Source of the DNA: Candidatus Pantoea bituminis
GTDB lineage: Bacteria > Pseudomonadota > Gammaproteobacteria > Enterobacterales > Enterobacteriaceae
NCBI RefSeq assembly: GCF_018842675.1
Contig: NZ_JAGTWO010000004.1
Location: forward strand, 2,108,001-2,172,000
Direction: 5' to 3'
DNA length: 64,000 bases
Of this stretch, positions 20,062 to 32,026 are shown piece after piece. The translations under genes were made by a program, and so were the position numbers. The notes under the pieces are model-generated. The model ran no database searches and was not told the DNA's origin. It worked only from the letters and a program-made list of their open reading frames with translations. The number at the start of each line of letters is the position of its first letter. The first letter of the stretch is position 1.

Positions 20062-20889
20062 ATGAGTACTGACAGAAGCGTTTTTTATATTTCAGATGGT
20101 ACTGCTATCACCGCTGAGGTGCTGGGGCATGCCGTGCTTTCGCAATTTCCGGTAAACATCACCAGCCTGACGCTACCTTTTGTGGAAAACGTCCAGCGTG
20201 CGCAAGCCGTCAAAGCGCAGATTAACGCGCTTTATCAACAAAGTGGGGTTCGGCCCTTGGTGTTCTTCTCGATTGTGACGCCAGAAGTGCGCGATATCAT
20301 CGTGCAAAGTGAGGGGTTTTGTCAGGACATAGTTCAGGCACTGGTCGCACCATTGCAGCAGGAGTTGGGCTTATCACCAGCGCCTGTCGCGCACCGAACT
20401 CACGGCCTGGATGCCACCAACCTCGGTAAATACGATGCGCGTATTGCGGCAATTGATTACACCCTGGCGCACGATGACGGCATTTCGTTGCGAGGACTGG
20501 AGCAGGCGCAGGTCATTTTGCTGGGCGTGTCTCGTTGCGGTAAGACGCCCACCAGCTTATACCTGGCGATGCAGTTTGGCATCCGTGCAGCAAATTACCC
20601 GTTTATTGCAGATGATATGGATAACCTTAAATTGCCGCCTGCATTACGAGAACATCAGCACAAACTGTTTGGACTTACCATTGACCCCGAACGTCTGGCT
20701 GCCATTCGGCAGGAGCGTGCGGAAAATACCCGTTACGCCTCGATGCGCCAGTGTCGGTTGGAAGTGGGTGAAGTGGAAGCGCTGTTCCGCACGCACCAGA
20801 TTCGCTATCTCAACAGCACCAACTATTCGGTTGAAGAGATCGCCACTAAAATCCTCGATATCATGGGGCTGACTCGTCGCATGTATTAA
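20062..20889 (+). CDS. ppsR: PEP synthase regulatory kinase/pyrophosphorylase PpsR
   Basis: Bifunctional enzyme that inactivates PpsA by ADP-dependent threonine phosphorylation and reactivates it by Pi-dependent dephosphorylation. 275 residues from [16 protein letters not shown] at 20062; E. coli has 277. The upstream in-frame codons 20014-20061 lack family support. P-loop [11 protein letters not shown] near residue 154, and the conserved [15 protein letters not shown] near the C-terminus. DUF299 family, old name ydiA. It ends in a 15-bp tandem duplication that repeats the last codons and the stop. Confidence 0.96.
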   Translation: MSTDRSVFYISDGTAITAEVLGHAVLSQFPVNITSLTLPFVENVQRAQAVKAQINALYQQSGVRPLVFFSIVTPEVRDIIVQSEGFCQDIVQALVAPLQQELGLSPAPVAHRTHGLDATNLGKYDARIAAIDYTLAHDDGISLRGLEQAQVILLGVSRCGKTPTSLYLAMQFGIRAANYPFIADDMDNLKLPPALREHQHKLFGLTIDPERLAAIRQERAENTRYASMRQCRLEVGEVEALFRTHQIRYLNSTNYSVEEIATKILDIMGLTRRMY

Positions 20890-20909
20890 TTAACCATGTA
20901 TTAATTAAC
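20880..20909 (+). repeat. 15-bp tandem duplication across the ppsR stop codon
   Basis: CATGTATTAATTAAC occurs twice with no gap (20880-20894, 20895-20909). The first copy contains the ppsR Met-Tyr-stop end; the second is a spare copy in the 3' untranslated region. Copies are identical. Confidence 0.95.
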
Positions 20910-20940
20910 TACGGCGGCGATGTAAAGCGTCGCTGCCGTA
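20910..20940 (+). terminator. Hairpin after ppsR
   Basis: TACGGCGGCGA / TCGCTGCCGTA (20910-20920, 20930-20940), 11-bp stem with one G-T pair and a nine-base loop. The following AGTTATCTCCTCTTTTC is only moderately T-rich. Confidence 0.65.
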
Positions 20941-21052
20941 AGTTATCTCCTCTTTTCGGGTACTTGGGTTGAATTCGCAGGCTAATGGTTTATTGTGACC
21001 CTCATCACTTCCCGGTATTTCACCGTTGCGAAGAACAGCTTTCGAGAAACCC

Positions 21053-22099
21053 ATGAACAAAACTGACGAACTGCGTACAGCACGTATTGGCGGCCTGATA
21101 ACGCCAGCCAGTCTGGCAGCAGAACATCCGATTTCCACGGCTATTGCCGAGAACGTTACCGCCGCACGTAAACGCATTGCGCGCATCTTAACCGGAGAAG
21201 ATCCCCGCCTGCTGGTGATTATCGGCCCTTGCTCTTTGCACGATCCCGAGGCGGCCCTGGATTACGCTAAGCGCCTTAACGCGCTGCGTGAACGCTACCA
21301 GGATCGGTTGGAAATTGTGATGCGCACCTATTTCGAAAAACCGCGTACCGTGGTTGGCTGGAAAGGATTAATTTCTGACCCGGATCTTGATGGCAGTTTT
21401 GATGTGAATCGCGGCATTGGGATTGCGCGGCAGCTGCTGATTGACATTAATGCCCTCGGCCTGCCCACCGCGACTGAATTCCTCGATATGGTGATCGGCC
21501 AGTTTATTGCCGACTTGATTAGCTGGGGTGCCATCGGTGCCCGCACCACTGAAAGTCAGATTCACCGTGAAATGGCTTCTGCCCTCTCCTGCCCGGTAGG
21601 CTTCAAAAATGGGACTGACGGGAATGTGCGGATTGCCGTCGATGCCATTCGTGCCTCGCGCGCCAGCCACATGTTTTTATCACCGGATAAAAATGGCCAG
21701 ATGACGATTTATCAAACCAGCGGTAATCCGCACGGCCACGTTATTCTTCGTGGTGGTAAGCAACCTAATTATCACGCCAGCGATGTCGCAGAGGCGGCAG
21801 CAAATCTGCGTGAATTCAACTTACCCGAACAATTGGTGATTGATTTCAGTCACGGTAACTGCCTGAAACAGCATCGTCGTCAACGCGATGTGGCGATTGA
21901 GGTTGCGCAACAGATTCAATCTGGTTCGCATGCGGTCGCGGGTGTAATGATTGAAAGCTTTATTGAGGAAGGCAATCAGAAAGTCGTAAGCGGCGAGCCG
22001 TTGGTTTATGGCCAGTCGATTACCGATCCTTGCCTCAGCTGGCAGGACAGCGAAGATGTGCTTGCCCTGCTGGCCGAGGCGGTTTCAAGCCGTTTTTAA
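21053..22099 (+). CDS. aroH: DAHP synthase, Trp-sensitive type
   Basis: Condenses phosphoenolpyruvate and erythrose 4-phosphate to DAHP, the first step of aromatic amino-acid synthesis. 348 residues from MNKTDELRTARI, the AroH length; a TTG 27 bases upstream is less likely. Conserved motifs include VIIGPCSLHDP, MRTYFEKPRT, GARTTESQIHREMASALSCP and VDFSHGNC. The opening and the position between ppsR and selO indicate AroH and not AroG or AroF. I could not find a convincing TrpR operator in the 112 bases upstream. Confidence 0.93.
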   Translation: MNKTDELRTARIGGLITPASLAAEHPISTAIAENVTAARKRIARILTGEDPRLLVIIGPCSLHDPEAALDYAKRLNALRERYQDRLEIVMRTYFEKPRTVVGWKGLISDPDLDGSFDVNRGIGIARQLLIDINALGLPTATEFLDMVIGQFIADLISWGAIGARTTESQIHREMASALSCPVGFKNGTDGNVRIAVDAIRASRASHMFLSPDKNGQMTIYQTSGNPHGHVILRGGKQPNYHASDVAEAAANLREFNLPEQLVIDFSHGNCLKQHRRQRDVAIEVAQQIQSGSHAVAGVMIESFIEEGNQKVVSGEPLVYGQSITDPCLSWQDSEDVLALLAEAVSSRF

Positions 22100-22100
22100 C

Positions 22101-23537
22101 TTAACTGGAACAACTCACTTCTAACGTTTTGCCCCAGTCTGGCGGTCGCTGACGATATTCAGCGGCCGTTTCATCACTGAATGGCTGCTGCAACGCCTGA
22201 TGCAATTGCGCTAACGCGCTTTTTTCACCCTTCTCCGCCTCTTCAATGACCTGCTGTGCCATATAGTTACGCAACACCAGCGCCGGATTCGCCTTCTTCA
22301 TGGCCGCTTGTCGTGTTTCATCGCTGACTTCGTCTTGCAACAGACGCACACGATAGCTCTCATACCAATCATCAAAAGCTTGCCGATCAATAAATTCATC
22401 ACGCAAAGGTGAACGCGCCTCATTTTGTTGCGTATCGCTGAGCATGCGGAAAGTCAGGGTGTAATCGCTGTGCTCTTTGGTCATCAGCGTCAGCAGGCCG
22501 GACAATATTTCGTTATCTACGCTGTCGGCACTGAGTAAACCTAATTTAGCTCGCATGCGTTCGCCCCAGACACGCATCAGTTCAGGTTCATAATGGCTTA
22601 ATGCCTGTTTAAGCTGCTCGGTACTCATTAACCCTGACAGAGCATGTGCCAGACGATTGAGGTTCCATAATCCAATCATGGGCTGATTTTCGAAGCTGTA
22701 TCGTCCCTGGTAATCGCTGTGATTACAAATAAAGTCGGGCTGATAATCATCAAGAAAACCAAAAGGACCGTAATCCAGCGTCAAACCCAAAATCGACATG
22801 TTGTCGGTATTCATCACGCCGTGCGCAAATCCCACGCTCTGCCATTGCGCAATCATTCCAGCGGTGCGTTTTACCACGTCAGTGAACCACAACAGATAAC
22901 GGTCGTGTTCATCAACCCATTGCGGCCAGTGATGACGAATAGCGTACTCCGCCAACAGCTGCACTTTGTCTTGCTGGTTGCTGTAATAGAAATGCTCAAA
23001 ATGACCGAAGCGTAGATGACTCTCTGCGATGCGCATTAGCATGGCACCGCGCTCGGTAGTTTCGCGGCGTACCGGTTCATCACCAATCGCAATTGTCAGC
23101 GCGCGTGAGGTAGGAATACCTAAATGGTGTAATGCTTCAGAGGCTAAAAATTCACGCACCGTTGAGCGAATCACTGCGCGGCCATCACCCATACGCGAAT
23201 AAGGCGTCAGACCTGCCCCTTTTAAATGCCAGTCAAGTTTACTGCCATCAGCTAAACGCTGTTCGCCAAGTAAAATGCCGCGCCCATCGCCCAATTGGCC
23301 AGCCCAAACGCCAAATTGATGACCGCTATAGACTTGTGCCAAGGGCTGCATACCGGGTAACAACGCAGCGCCATGCCAGACACCGTGGCCCTCGCCTGCA
23401 AATAAGGTCTCGTCCAGTTCCATGGCGCGCGCTAAGGGCGCATTGTGGTAAAGCAAGCGTCCGCCTTCCAGCGGTGTAGGATTCAGGGCGGTGTAACATC
23501 CTTTCAGCTCATGAAACCAACTGTTGTCGAATAACAT
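22101..23537 (-). CDS. selO: Protein adenylyltransferase SelO
   Basis: Pseudokinase-fold enzyme (old name ydiU) that transfers AMP to Ser, Thr or Tyr of target proteins; in E. coli its targets include redox proteins. 478 residues, the E. coli length. Conserved segments include [57 protein letters not shown] and FICNHSD. The C-terminal cysteine (LEVSCSS) is the one that forms a regulatory disulfide in E. coli SelO. The stop is one base from the aroH stop, so the two genes converge without a spacer. Confidence 0.95.
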   Translation of the reverse strand: MLFDNSWFHELKGCYTALNPTPLEGGRLLYHNAPLARAMELDETLFAGEGHGVWHGAALLPGMQPLAQVYSGHQFGVWAGQLGDGRGILLGEQRLADGSKLDWHLKGAGLTPYSRMGDGRAVIRSTVREFLASEALHHLGIPTSRALTIAIGDEPVRRETTERGAMLMRIAESHLRFGHFEHFYYSNQQDKVQLLAEYAIRHHWPQWVDEHDRYLLWFTDVVKRTAGMIAQWQSVGFAHGVMNTDNMSILGLTLDYGPFGFLDDYQPDFICNHSDYQGRYSFENQPMIGLWNLNRLAHALSGLMSTEQLKQALSHYEPELMRVWGERMRAKLGLLSADSVDNEILSGLLTLMTKEHSDYTLTFRMLSDTQQNEARSPLRDEFIDRQAFDDWYESYRVRLLQDEVSDETRQAAMKKANPALVLRNYMAQQVIEEAEKGEKSALAQLHQALQQPFSDETAAEYRQRPPDWGKTLEVSCSS

Positions 23538-23616
23538 AGTTTCTCCCGAGCAGCGCTCATTTCACGCTGTCGTTATAAAACCTTCAGTGTAACGTCGAAA
23601 ACAGAGTTTAGACAGG

Positions 23617-24362
23617 TTATAGCGGCTGCTGTGACGTGCTCAGGCAGGTATAGGCGTACAAGAGTTCCTCAAGTGAATCAGACTTAACCACCGGGAATAG
23701 GGCCCCTTGTAAATCCGCACCCGATAATTTATTTACCTTATTCAGTAATTGATCATCATCTACACCACAAATTATCATTTGCTCACAGTGAGAACGAAAG
23801 TTATCAAGAATGCTTTGAATAAAGGATGGGAAGGACGCGCGTTTAGCCAGTGAATGAATAAATTGTTTATCCATTTTTATGCAGCTAAATAAATTATCGT
23901 AAACCGCGTTAGCTGGAGATTTCCCTGCACCAAAATGCGAAAGTGATAATCGGAATTGCTGATAAAGGGCGGCGATTAAAGGATCGTTGAGACCTTGTGC
24001 TAAATGTGGAAAGGATTCGCTTAAATCTAATAACAGAAAGGAGAGCTGTTTTATTTTCCGCGTCAGGAAATCACTTTCAAGGAGGGTTTGAGCCATATTA
24101 GCGTCAACACGCATCAAGGCCACCACACCCTGCGCCTCAAAAAAGCTTGGTGCTTTTCAAGCAGCAAAATTTGACTTTGCAACAGACGCAGTTGCTGCGC
24201 TTCATCAAGCTGCGGCAACAGCAAGTCCTGCGGCAAGGTGATAGGCGCACTTTCATGGATGAACTGAGTGACCAGCTCAACCGCGGTTAACTGCCCATTT
24301 AATGCATAAGCAGGATAAAGCCAAATCTCCGACTGGTAGTCGGCGGATATGTGAATTTTCAT
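23617..24362 (-). CDS. ydiV: Degenerate EAL-domain protein YdiV-like (one apparent frameshift)
   Basis: E. coli YdiV/RflP is a degenerate EAL protein that binds FlhD and blocks flagellar gene expression instead of hydrolysing c-di-GMP. The start MKIHISADYQSEIWLYP at 24362 lines up with the E. coli start. The usual EAL triplet reads ELV here (TAVELVTQF), so phosphodiesterase activity is unlikely. The frame breaks at a six-A run, plus strand 24140-24145; one more T on the coding strand restores HQAFFEAQGVVALMRVD. Corrected length about 248. Similarity to E. coli YdiV is modest, and the position beside nlpC supports the call. The 295-base gap to nlpC holds no gene. Confidence 0.78.
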
Positions 24363-24657
24363 TTCTGGAGCCAGTATATGTGGCGATTGGCGCATCGTAT
24401 ATGATTGAAAACAAGCAGGCAATAGATCCAAATCATGGAAGAGGCGGTAACTTAATACCTCAGTTTCACTTTGCTGCCCGACATCCAACCTTAAGCCAAA
24501 TAAACCGGGACGTACTCCGGTTGGGATTGAAAATAAATTTTCAGCGCTATTGTTATAATTAAAAACCCTTCGGGTAAAGTACCATTCTAAATAAGAGCCT
24601 AAAAAAGGCGGTTTCGTCTGATTTAATTGGCCTTAAAAATGGCAATATGCGCTATAG

Positions 24658-25116
24658 CTATATGCGCCTTGCCTGCCAAAACACTTTTCGCCAGTAGACA
24701 TTATCTAATGATGACCGAATAACCCCTTGGCTGGTCGAGGCGTGAATGAAAGCGTTGTCGGTGTCATAGATCCCTACATGCAAACCGTTTTCGCCACCGC
24801 CGGTTTTGAAGAAAACTAAATCGCCTGGCAAGAGGTCGTCTTTATCGATGCGCGTTCCCATATCACTTTGTGCCCTTGTGGTGCGCGGCAACTGAAGCGC
24901 AAATTTATCGCGAAAAGTCAGATAGACAAAGCCAGAACAATCGATACCACGGCGGCTCATGCCACCATAACGATACGGCGTACCGTGCCAGTGACCCAGT
25001 TGGTCATCAAGTTGCGCAATCACGGTGATTGAATCGGAAAGACGTCCGTTAACCGGCGGCGCGTGATGACTACAGCCCGCTAACAGCAGCACTAAAATGA
25101 GCAATCCCATCCGCAT
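24658..25116 (-). CDS. nlpC: NlpC/P60 lipoprotein endopeptidase
   Basis: Peptidoglycan endopeptidase of the NlpC/P60 papain-like fold, anchored as a lipoprotein. 152 residues. Lipobox LLLAGC gives lipidated Cys15. The catalytic Cys is in RRGIDCSGFVYLTF, the His in GLHVGIYD, and a third polar residue follows in NAFIHAS. It starts 68 bases after btuD, the same order as E. coli btuCED-nlpC. Confidence 0.95.
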   Translation of the reverse strand: MRMGLLILVLLLAGCSHHAPPVNGRLSDSITVIAQLDDQLGHWHGTPYRYGGMSRRGIDCSGFVYLTFRDKFALQLPRTTRAQSDMGTRIDKDDLLPGDLVFFKTGGGENGLHVGIYDTDNAFIHASTSQGVIRSSLDNVYWRKVFWQARRI

Positions 25117-25184
25117 CGCAGAACGTCCTTTTTAAAATTGTAACCGCGTTAATGTAGCGGCAAAGCGCTGTGCGTGGCAAGCCG

Positions 25185-25933
25185 TCACGGCATGACAGTG
25201 AGCAGCGTGCGCCCTTCCAGTTCCAGCTGACGAAACGTGATGTGATACAAGGGTGACAGGCGCTCTGGCGTCAAAACGCGTGAAGGTTCACCCTGCGCCA
25301 TGAGCTTGCCTCGATGCAGCAACCACGCGCTATCAGCATGGAGCAGGCTGTGGTTGAGATCGTGGCTACTGGCAATAACGCAGATACCTGCCTGACACAG
25401 TTCTTTAATGACCTCATCCACCGCTTTTTGCTGTGCAATGTCGAGTGCAGTCATCGGCTCATCAAGGATCAGCAAGCGACCTTGCGCATTAATCCGCGGG
25501 TCGACTTGTGCGCAGGCCGCGACCAAACGCACACGCTGCCACTCGCCACCGGAAAGCTCGGTTAACGATCGCCTGAGTTTGTCGCGTAGTTGGAATTTAT
25601 CCAGTAATTCAGTGAGCCGTTGATCGGCCTGCGGCAGTGTAGATTGCAGATGCAGACGTATATAGTGATAAACCGGCATTGGGCTGAGGGGAATGTGCTG
25701 CTGCGGTAACCACGCACGCAGCTGAGCTAATGCAGATCCGCGCCATTCATGCAATGGATTACCCAATAAACTGGCTTCGCCATCATAAGGTTGTAAACCG
25801 GCTAACAGCGCAAGTAAGGTGCTTTTCCCGGCCCCATTTGGCCCAACAACATGCATTAACTTACCGCTGTGTAATTCGGCGGTAAAGGCAGCAGCCGTCC
25901 AGAGACGGCTGCGTCTTTCAGGCTAAAGAACAT
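25185..25933 (-). CDS. btuD: Vitamin B12 ABC transporter ATPase BtuD (one apparent frameshift)
   Basis: ATPase of BtuC2D2-F, which moves cobalamin across the inner membrane. Walker A GPNGAGKST, signature LSGGEWQRVRL, Walker B LLILDEPMTALD, and SSHDLNHSLLHA are present. The frame starting MFFSLKDAAVSGRLLP at 25933 breaks at an AAA run, plus strand 25884-25886; one more T on the coding strand gives PFTAELHSGKLMHVVGPNG. Corrected length about 249. It begins directly next to the btuE stop. Confidence 0.9.
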
Positions 25934-26478
25934 CTATTTTGCTAAAGCCGCTTTAATCGTTTCGAGAATAATCGGATCTTCTGGCAACATATCAGGCGCA
26001 AATCGCTGTACCACCTGTCCATCGCGACCAATCAGGAATTTTTCGAAATTCCACAGGATATCGCCTGTAGCCTTAGGTGCACGCCCTTTACTTACCTGGC
26101 GCTCGTAAAAACCACTGCCCTCTGGGCGCACCGCATCGGGTTTTGCTGCTGTCAATAACGCATACAGCGGATGGCGGCTTTCTCCATTGACGTCCGTTTT
26201 GGCAAACATCGGGAAAGTCACGCCATAGGTGGTACTGCAAAAAGTTTTGATCTCTTCACTGCTGCCCGGCTCTTGCTCAAGAAACTGGTTGCAAGGGAAA
26301 CCCAATACGCTAAAACCCTGATCCTGCCAGGCTTTATGGATGTTCTCCAGCTCTTCATACTGAGGTGTTAAACCGCATTTTGACGCTACGTTAACGACCA
26401 ACAATACTTTGCCTTGCCACTGAGACAGTGAGGTTTTTCCCCATCAAGCGTAACCAGTTCAGTTTGATAAATGCTCAT
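25934..26478 (-). CDS. btuE: Glutathione/thioredoxin peroxidase BtuE (one apparent frameshift)
   Basis: Peroxidase of the glutathione peroxidase family located inside the B12 operon; not needed for B12 transport in E. coli. Catalytic Cys in NVASKCGLTPQY, Gln in CNQFLEQEPG, Trp-Asn in ILWNFEKFLIGRDG. The start is MSIYQTELVTLDGE at 26478. The frame breaks at a five-T run, plus strand 26434-26438; one more A on the coding strand gives DGEKTSLSQWQGKVLLVVNVASK. Corrected length 181. Confidence 0.92.
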
Positions 26479-26516
26479 AACGAATTCCTGTTGTTGATGC
26501 ATTAAGCCAGCCGAAG

Positions 26517-27498
26517 CTAGCGCGAAGATTTCACTAATAGCGCAATAAACAGAGGCGCGCCAAGCGTTGCCGTGACCACACCAATCGGCAGTTCGGCGGA
26601 GGTTAACACCAGACGAGCAATAATATCAGCACCCAGCAGCACGCTGGCACCCGCTAATGCCGCTGCCGGTAATAAATAGCGATGATCGCTTAATCCACTC
26701 AGCCGTAATAAATGCGGAATGACCAAACCGACAAAACCAATTGCGCCAGCCATCGCCACGCTTACGCCGACCAGCCATCCCATCGCCAGCACCAGTATAT
26801 TGCGCCAGAAAAAAGCGACAGGCCGAGCTGGCGTGCTGAAGTTTCTCCCAACGCCAACAGATTAAGCACGCGTGATGTTTGAGTCAGCGCCAACGTCACG
26901 GGCAATAAAGCCAACATCATCCAGCCATAGCGCCAGTCGATACCGCTGAAGCCCCCATCATCCAATACATCAACTGCCGTAAATCGAGGCTGGTACTGAA
27001 GTAAACGGCCCAGGTCATGATGGCGCTGCAGATAATGCCCAAGGCGACGCCAGTTAACAGCAAACGCGTGACCGAGAGCTGACGATGAGCAAAATGCAGC
27101 AAAATTAAGGTAATGATCAGGGCACCTGAGATGGCTGCCAGACTGAGACTCCACAATGAACCGCTGCCTAGCAGCACGCCAAGCACCAAGCCAATGCCAG
27201 CGCCATTAGATACGCCAAGTAATCCCGGCTCTGCCAGCGGATTAGTAAACAGTGCCTGCATCACCACGCCACACACCGCTAACGCGGCACCGACCAGCAT
27301 CACCGCTAAGGTACGCGGCATGCGCAATTGCCAGACAAAGAGCTTGCCGCTGTCGCTCATCCACTGTGAAGGTGCGATCCAACTGTCACCCGCACACAGA
27401 CTAAAAAATAACAATATAAGCAGCATGAAACCTAAGCCGTATAACCATTTTTGGCTACGACGATCGGCCTGACGGGCGAGCTGGTCTAGCAGAGACAT
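26517..27498 (-). CDS. btuC: Vitamin B12 ABC transporter permease BtuC (two apparent frameshifts)
   Basis: Ten-helix permease of the FecCD type for cobalamin. The start [16 protein letters not shown] at 27498 fits the E. coli gene. Motifs [37 protein letters not shown] and [14 protein letters not shown] are present. Frame breaks at a five-C run, 26952-26956, and a six-A run, 26809-26814 (plus strand); single-base additions restore [17 protein letters not shown] and [20 protein letters not shown]. Corrected length about 327. Confidence 0.92.
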
Positions 27499-27559
27499 AA
27501 GCAGGATTGGCTGAGAAAACAGAGATTTGATTGTAGTGGGATTGTAAAAAAAGAAAGGA

Positions 27560-27585
27560 TAGAGAAGCGGCGCCTGAGGCGCCGC
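27560..27585 (-). terminator. Terminator after the DUF2502 gene
   Basis: Minus strand GCGGCGCC-TCA-GGCGCCGC, a perfect 8-bp GC stem followed by TTCTCT. It separates the DUF2502 gene from btuC. Confidence 0.75.
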
Positions 27586-27589
27586 AAAC

Positions 27590-27985
27590 TTATTTATGTG
27601 GTGGAATCGGTTGACCGTTGTTGCCATGACCATTGTTGTCATGATTTTGCTGCGGTTTAGCCTGATTCTGCTGGGTGTTATGAGTCTGCGGTTTGTTGTC
27701 ATGCCGCTGTGGTGCTTTTGCTGGCTGACGATTGCCTGGATGCTGTGACTGCCAACCATTTCCATTCCAGTAACCATGCGGGCCTTTCAGGCCAACGTGG
27801 CGCCCCTGATGCTGCTTCCACCAGGTAGGCTGACGCCAGTCAAAACCGTCCCAGTAATAACCGCGATTATCGCGATCGCCAATATGGACGGAAACGCCCG
27901 GCGTGTTAATGCTCACGGAAACATTTGCGTTTGCTAGCAGCGGCATGCCTAACAGGATGCTTAATAAAATAGCTGTCTTTTTCAT
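27590..27985 (-). CDS. Secreted DUF2502 (YpeC-like) protein
   Basis: 131 residues with an N-terminal signal peptide ([20 protein letters not shown]) and the DUF2502 core with the [19 protein letters not shown] motif seen in YpeC. The C-terminal half is a His/Gln/Asn/Pro-rich low-complexity tail ([19 protein letters not shown]) that is probably disordered. Function unknown. E. coli has no such gene between btuC and ihfA. Confidence 0.8.
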   Translation of the reverse strand: MKKTAILLSILLGMPLLANANVSVSINTPGVSVHIGDRDNRGYYWDGFDWRQPTWWKQHQGRHVGLKGPHGYWNGNGWQSQHPGNRQPAKAPQRHDNKPQTHNTQQNQAKPQQNHDNNGHGNNGQPIPPHK

Positions 27986-28147
27986 CAGCCTGACCTCTTG
28001 TTATGTGATGGCGCTGTTATAACAAAAGCCGCCGGCAGGTCACTATCAGTAGGTGCTGATTTTCCAGATGTTTTCCAGAAGCTTACATAATCCTGACAGA
28101 GTGAAGATATTGTGAGCGCTTATAAGGTTATCTGCGGACGCTGGATA

Positions 28148-28176
28148 TGAAAAAGGCCGCTTTCGCGGCCTTTTTT
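28148..28176 (-). terminator. ihfA/phe operon terminator
   Basis: GGCCGC-GAAA-GCGGCC with a GNRA-type loop, flanked by T on both strands, so it may work in both directions. Confidence 0.9.
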
Positions 28177-28187
28177 GAATACTGAAA

Positions 28188-28490
28188 TTAGTCAGTTTCT
28201 TTGGGTGTAGCGTTCTCGACGCGGCTTTTCAGCTTCTGCCCTGGACGGAATGTCACGACGCGACGCGCAGTGATTGGGATATCTTCTCCCGTCTTCGGGT
28301 TTCTGCCTGGACGCTGGTTTTTGTCTCGCAGGTCGAAATTACCAAACCCAGACAATTTTACCTGTTCTCCATTTTCCAAAGCGCGACGCACCTCCTCGAA
28401 AAACAGCTCCACTAACTCTTTTGCATCGCGTTTGCTAAGCCCGAGTTTCTCAAACAGGTATTCTGACATTTCAGCTTTTGTAAGCGCCAT
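28188..28490 (-). CDS. ihfA: Integration host factor subunit alpha
   Basis: DNA-bending heterodimer subunit (with IhfB), involved in recombination, replication and transcription, including sigma-54 promoters such as that of ast. 100 residues. The HU-family signature [21 protein letters not shown] holds the DNA-intercalating beta arm and its proline. Four bases after pheT. Confidence 0.98.
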
Positions 28491-28494
28491 AGGT

Positions 28495-30882
28495 TCAATC
28501 CCTCAAGGTTGCCTGGAATCGCTCTTTTAATGCCGCAACGCATTTGCCAACGGTCGCGGCAATCTCCTCTTCTTCGAGTGTCCGGCTGGTATCCTGCAAA
28601 ATCAGGCTGATAGCGAGGCTCTTAAAGCCCTCGGAAACGCCCTTACCGCGGTACACGTCAAACAAGTTTACGCCAACTACCTGATTTACGCCAACTTTCT
28701 TACACTCCGCGATGATATCTGCTGCTGGGACGTTTTCAGCCACCACAACGGCGATATCACGACGGTTTGCCGGGAAGCGTGAAATCTCGCGCGCGTCAGG
28801 CAGGACGCGGTCTGCAACCTTATTCCAAAGCAGTTCAAAGACTAAGGTGCGACCATTGAGATCAAGCTTACGTTCCAGCTCAGGATGAACCACCCCGATA
28901 AATCCGATTCGTTCATCCTGTAAATAAATGGCTGCGCTTTGCCCCGGATGCAGTGCCGGATTGGCTTCTGCACGGAAGCTAATGTTATCCAGTTTGCCGG
29001 TTAAATCGAGCAGCGATTCTAAATCGCCTTTTAAATCATAGAAGTCAACCGACTGACGCGCCAGATCCCAATGCTCTTCGTTACGATTACCGCTCAATAC
29101 GCCAGACAGCATAAGATCCTGACGAATACCTAAATCGGCTTGTGTATCCGGCACAAAGCGTAATCCGCTTTCAAAGAAGCGAACGCGGCTCTGCTGGCGA
29201 TTCTGGTTGTAGACCACCGCACTCAACAATCCAGTCCACAGTGACAGGCGCATAGTCGACATGTCGCTGGAAATCGGGCTTGGCAGGATCAGCGCTTCTT
29301 CACCCGGATGCAGCAGCTGTTGAATTTTCGGATCAACAAAGCTGTAGGTGATCGCTTCCTGATAACCTTTATCAACCAGCAAGGTTTTGGCACGCTTCAG
29401 GGAAAGATTCGCTTCACGATGCTGAGTCATGATCAAACCAGCCTGAACCGGCACGTCTGGGATGTTGTTGTAGCCGTAAATGCGCGCGACTTCTTCAATC
29501 AGATCTTCTTCAATCGTCATGTCGAAACGCCAGCTTGGCGCAACGGCTTTCCACTCACCTTCGCTCACAGTGACCTGGCAACCCAGGCGCGTCAGAATAT
29601 CCGTCACCTGATCGTCTGCAATCGCATGACCAATGAGGCGATCGAGTTTTTCACGACGCAAAATAATAGTGGCCCGCGGCGGCAAAGATGCCTGGTGCGT
29701 CTGGTCGATTATCGGACCCGCTTCGCCCCCACAAACGTCCAGCAGTAGCTGCGTAGCGCGTTCCAATGCTTTGTGCTGCAACGCCGGATCAACACCGCGT
29801 TCGTAGCGATGCGAGGCATCGGTGTGCAAACCTTGACGGCGTGCACGCCCCGTAATCGCCAGCGGATCGAAAAAGGCACATTCAAACAGGATGTTTTGCG
29901 TTTCAGTATTTACACCAGAATGCTCGCCACCAAAAATACCGGCCATTGCCAGCGCTTTATGATGATCGGCAATGACCAGCGTGTCGCTGCTCAATTTGGC
30001 TTCAGTACCGTCCAGTAACGTTAAGGTTTCACCTTCTTTCGCCATACGCACCACTATTCCGCCATCAATGCGGTCAAGGTCGAAGGCGTGCATCGGCTGG
30101 CCCAGCTCCAGCAGGACGTAGTTAGTGATATCAACCACCGGATCGATAGATCGAATACCACAGCGACGTAGCTTTTCTTTCATCCACAACGGTGTGGAGG
30201 CAGCAACGTTAACGCCCTTCACTACGCGGCCCAAATAGCGTGGGCAAGCTTCTGTTGCATCAACGCGAATCGGGAAAGTGTCATTGATGGTCGCAGCAAC
30301 CGAATTGATTTCCGGTGCGTTGAGCGGTAAACCATTCAATACCGCGACATCGCGGGCGATACCGATGATACCGAGGCAATCTGCGCGGTTTGGCGTCACG
30401 CTGATTTCAATGGTGTTGTCATTGAGCTGCAGATATTCACGAATATCGGTGCCAATCGGCGCCTCTGCAGGCAGTTCAATAATGCCGTTATGGTCATCTG
30501 AAATACCCAGCTCTGAGAATGAACACAGCATGCCTTCAGACGGCTCACCACGCAGTTTTGCGGCTTTGATTTTGAAGTCACCCGGCAGCACTGCGCCAAC
30601 GGTAGCCACTGCGACTTTGAGGCCCTGGCGGCAGTTTGGTGCGCCACAGACGATGTCCAGTAGGCGCTCGCCACCTACATTGATTTTGGTGACACGCAGT
30701 TTGTCGGCATTCGGATGCTGTCCGCATTCAACAACTTCACCCACTACCACGCCATGAAACGCGCCAGCAACAGGATCTACGCCATCGACCTCTAAACCTG
30801 CCATGGTGATTTGCTCAGACAGCGCTGCGCTGTCCAGGGCTGGATTTACCCATTCGCGTAACCAGAGTTCACTGAATTTCAT
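28495..30882 (-). CDS. pheT: Phenylalanyl-tRNA synthetase beta subunit
   Basis: Beta chain of the (alpha-beta)2 enzyme; tRNA binding and editing of Tyr-tRNA(Phe). 795 residues, the E. coli length, in one intact frame. N-terminal tRNA-binding domain about 39-148, B3/4 editing domain about 210-360, B5, core, and C-terminal FDX-ACB domain from about 701. It is 14 bases after pheS. Confidence 0.98.
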
Positions 30883-30896
30883 TGGATAACCTGCCC

Positions 30897-31898
<1,002 letters not shown>

Positions 31899-31954
31899 TC
31901 AGGCTGGTCAGTTCTCGTTGGGACCTGCTGGTCCAATGTACTATCGCCAGAAAC

Positions 31955-31980
31955 AAAAAAGCCTCCACGAGGGAGGCTTT
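31955..31980 (-). terminator. phe operon attenuator terminator
   Basis: Minus strand AGCCTCC-CTCGT-GGAGGCT followed by six T, between pheM and pheS. In E. coli the equivalent hairpin forms when Phe-tRNA is plentiful and the ribosome passes the pheM Phe codons. Confidence 0.9.
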
Positions 31981-32026
31981 CGGCGCGATTTTTCGTTTCT
32001 TTTCTTATGCGCAAAAGCCCCTAATG

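Noticed and set aside
20941..21052. TrpR operator before aroH
   Set aside because: GTACTTGGG resembles half of the operator, but the second half is not present.
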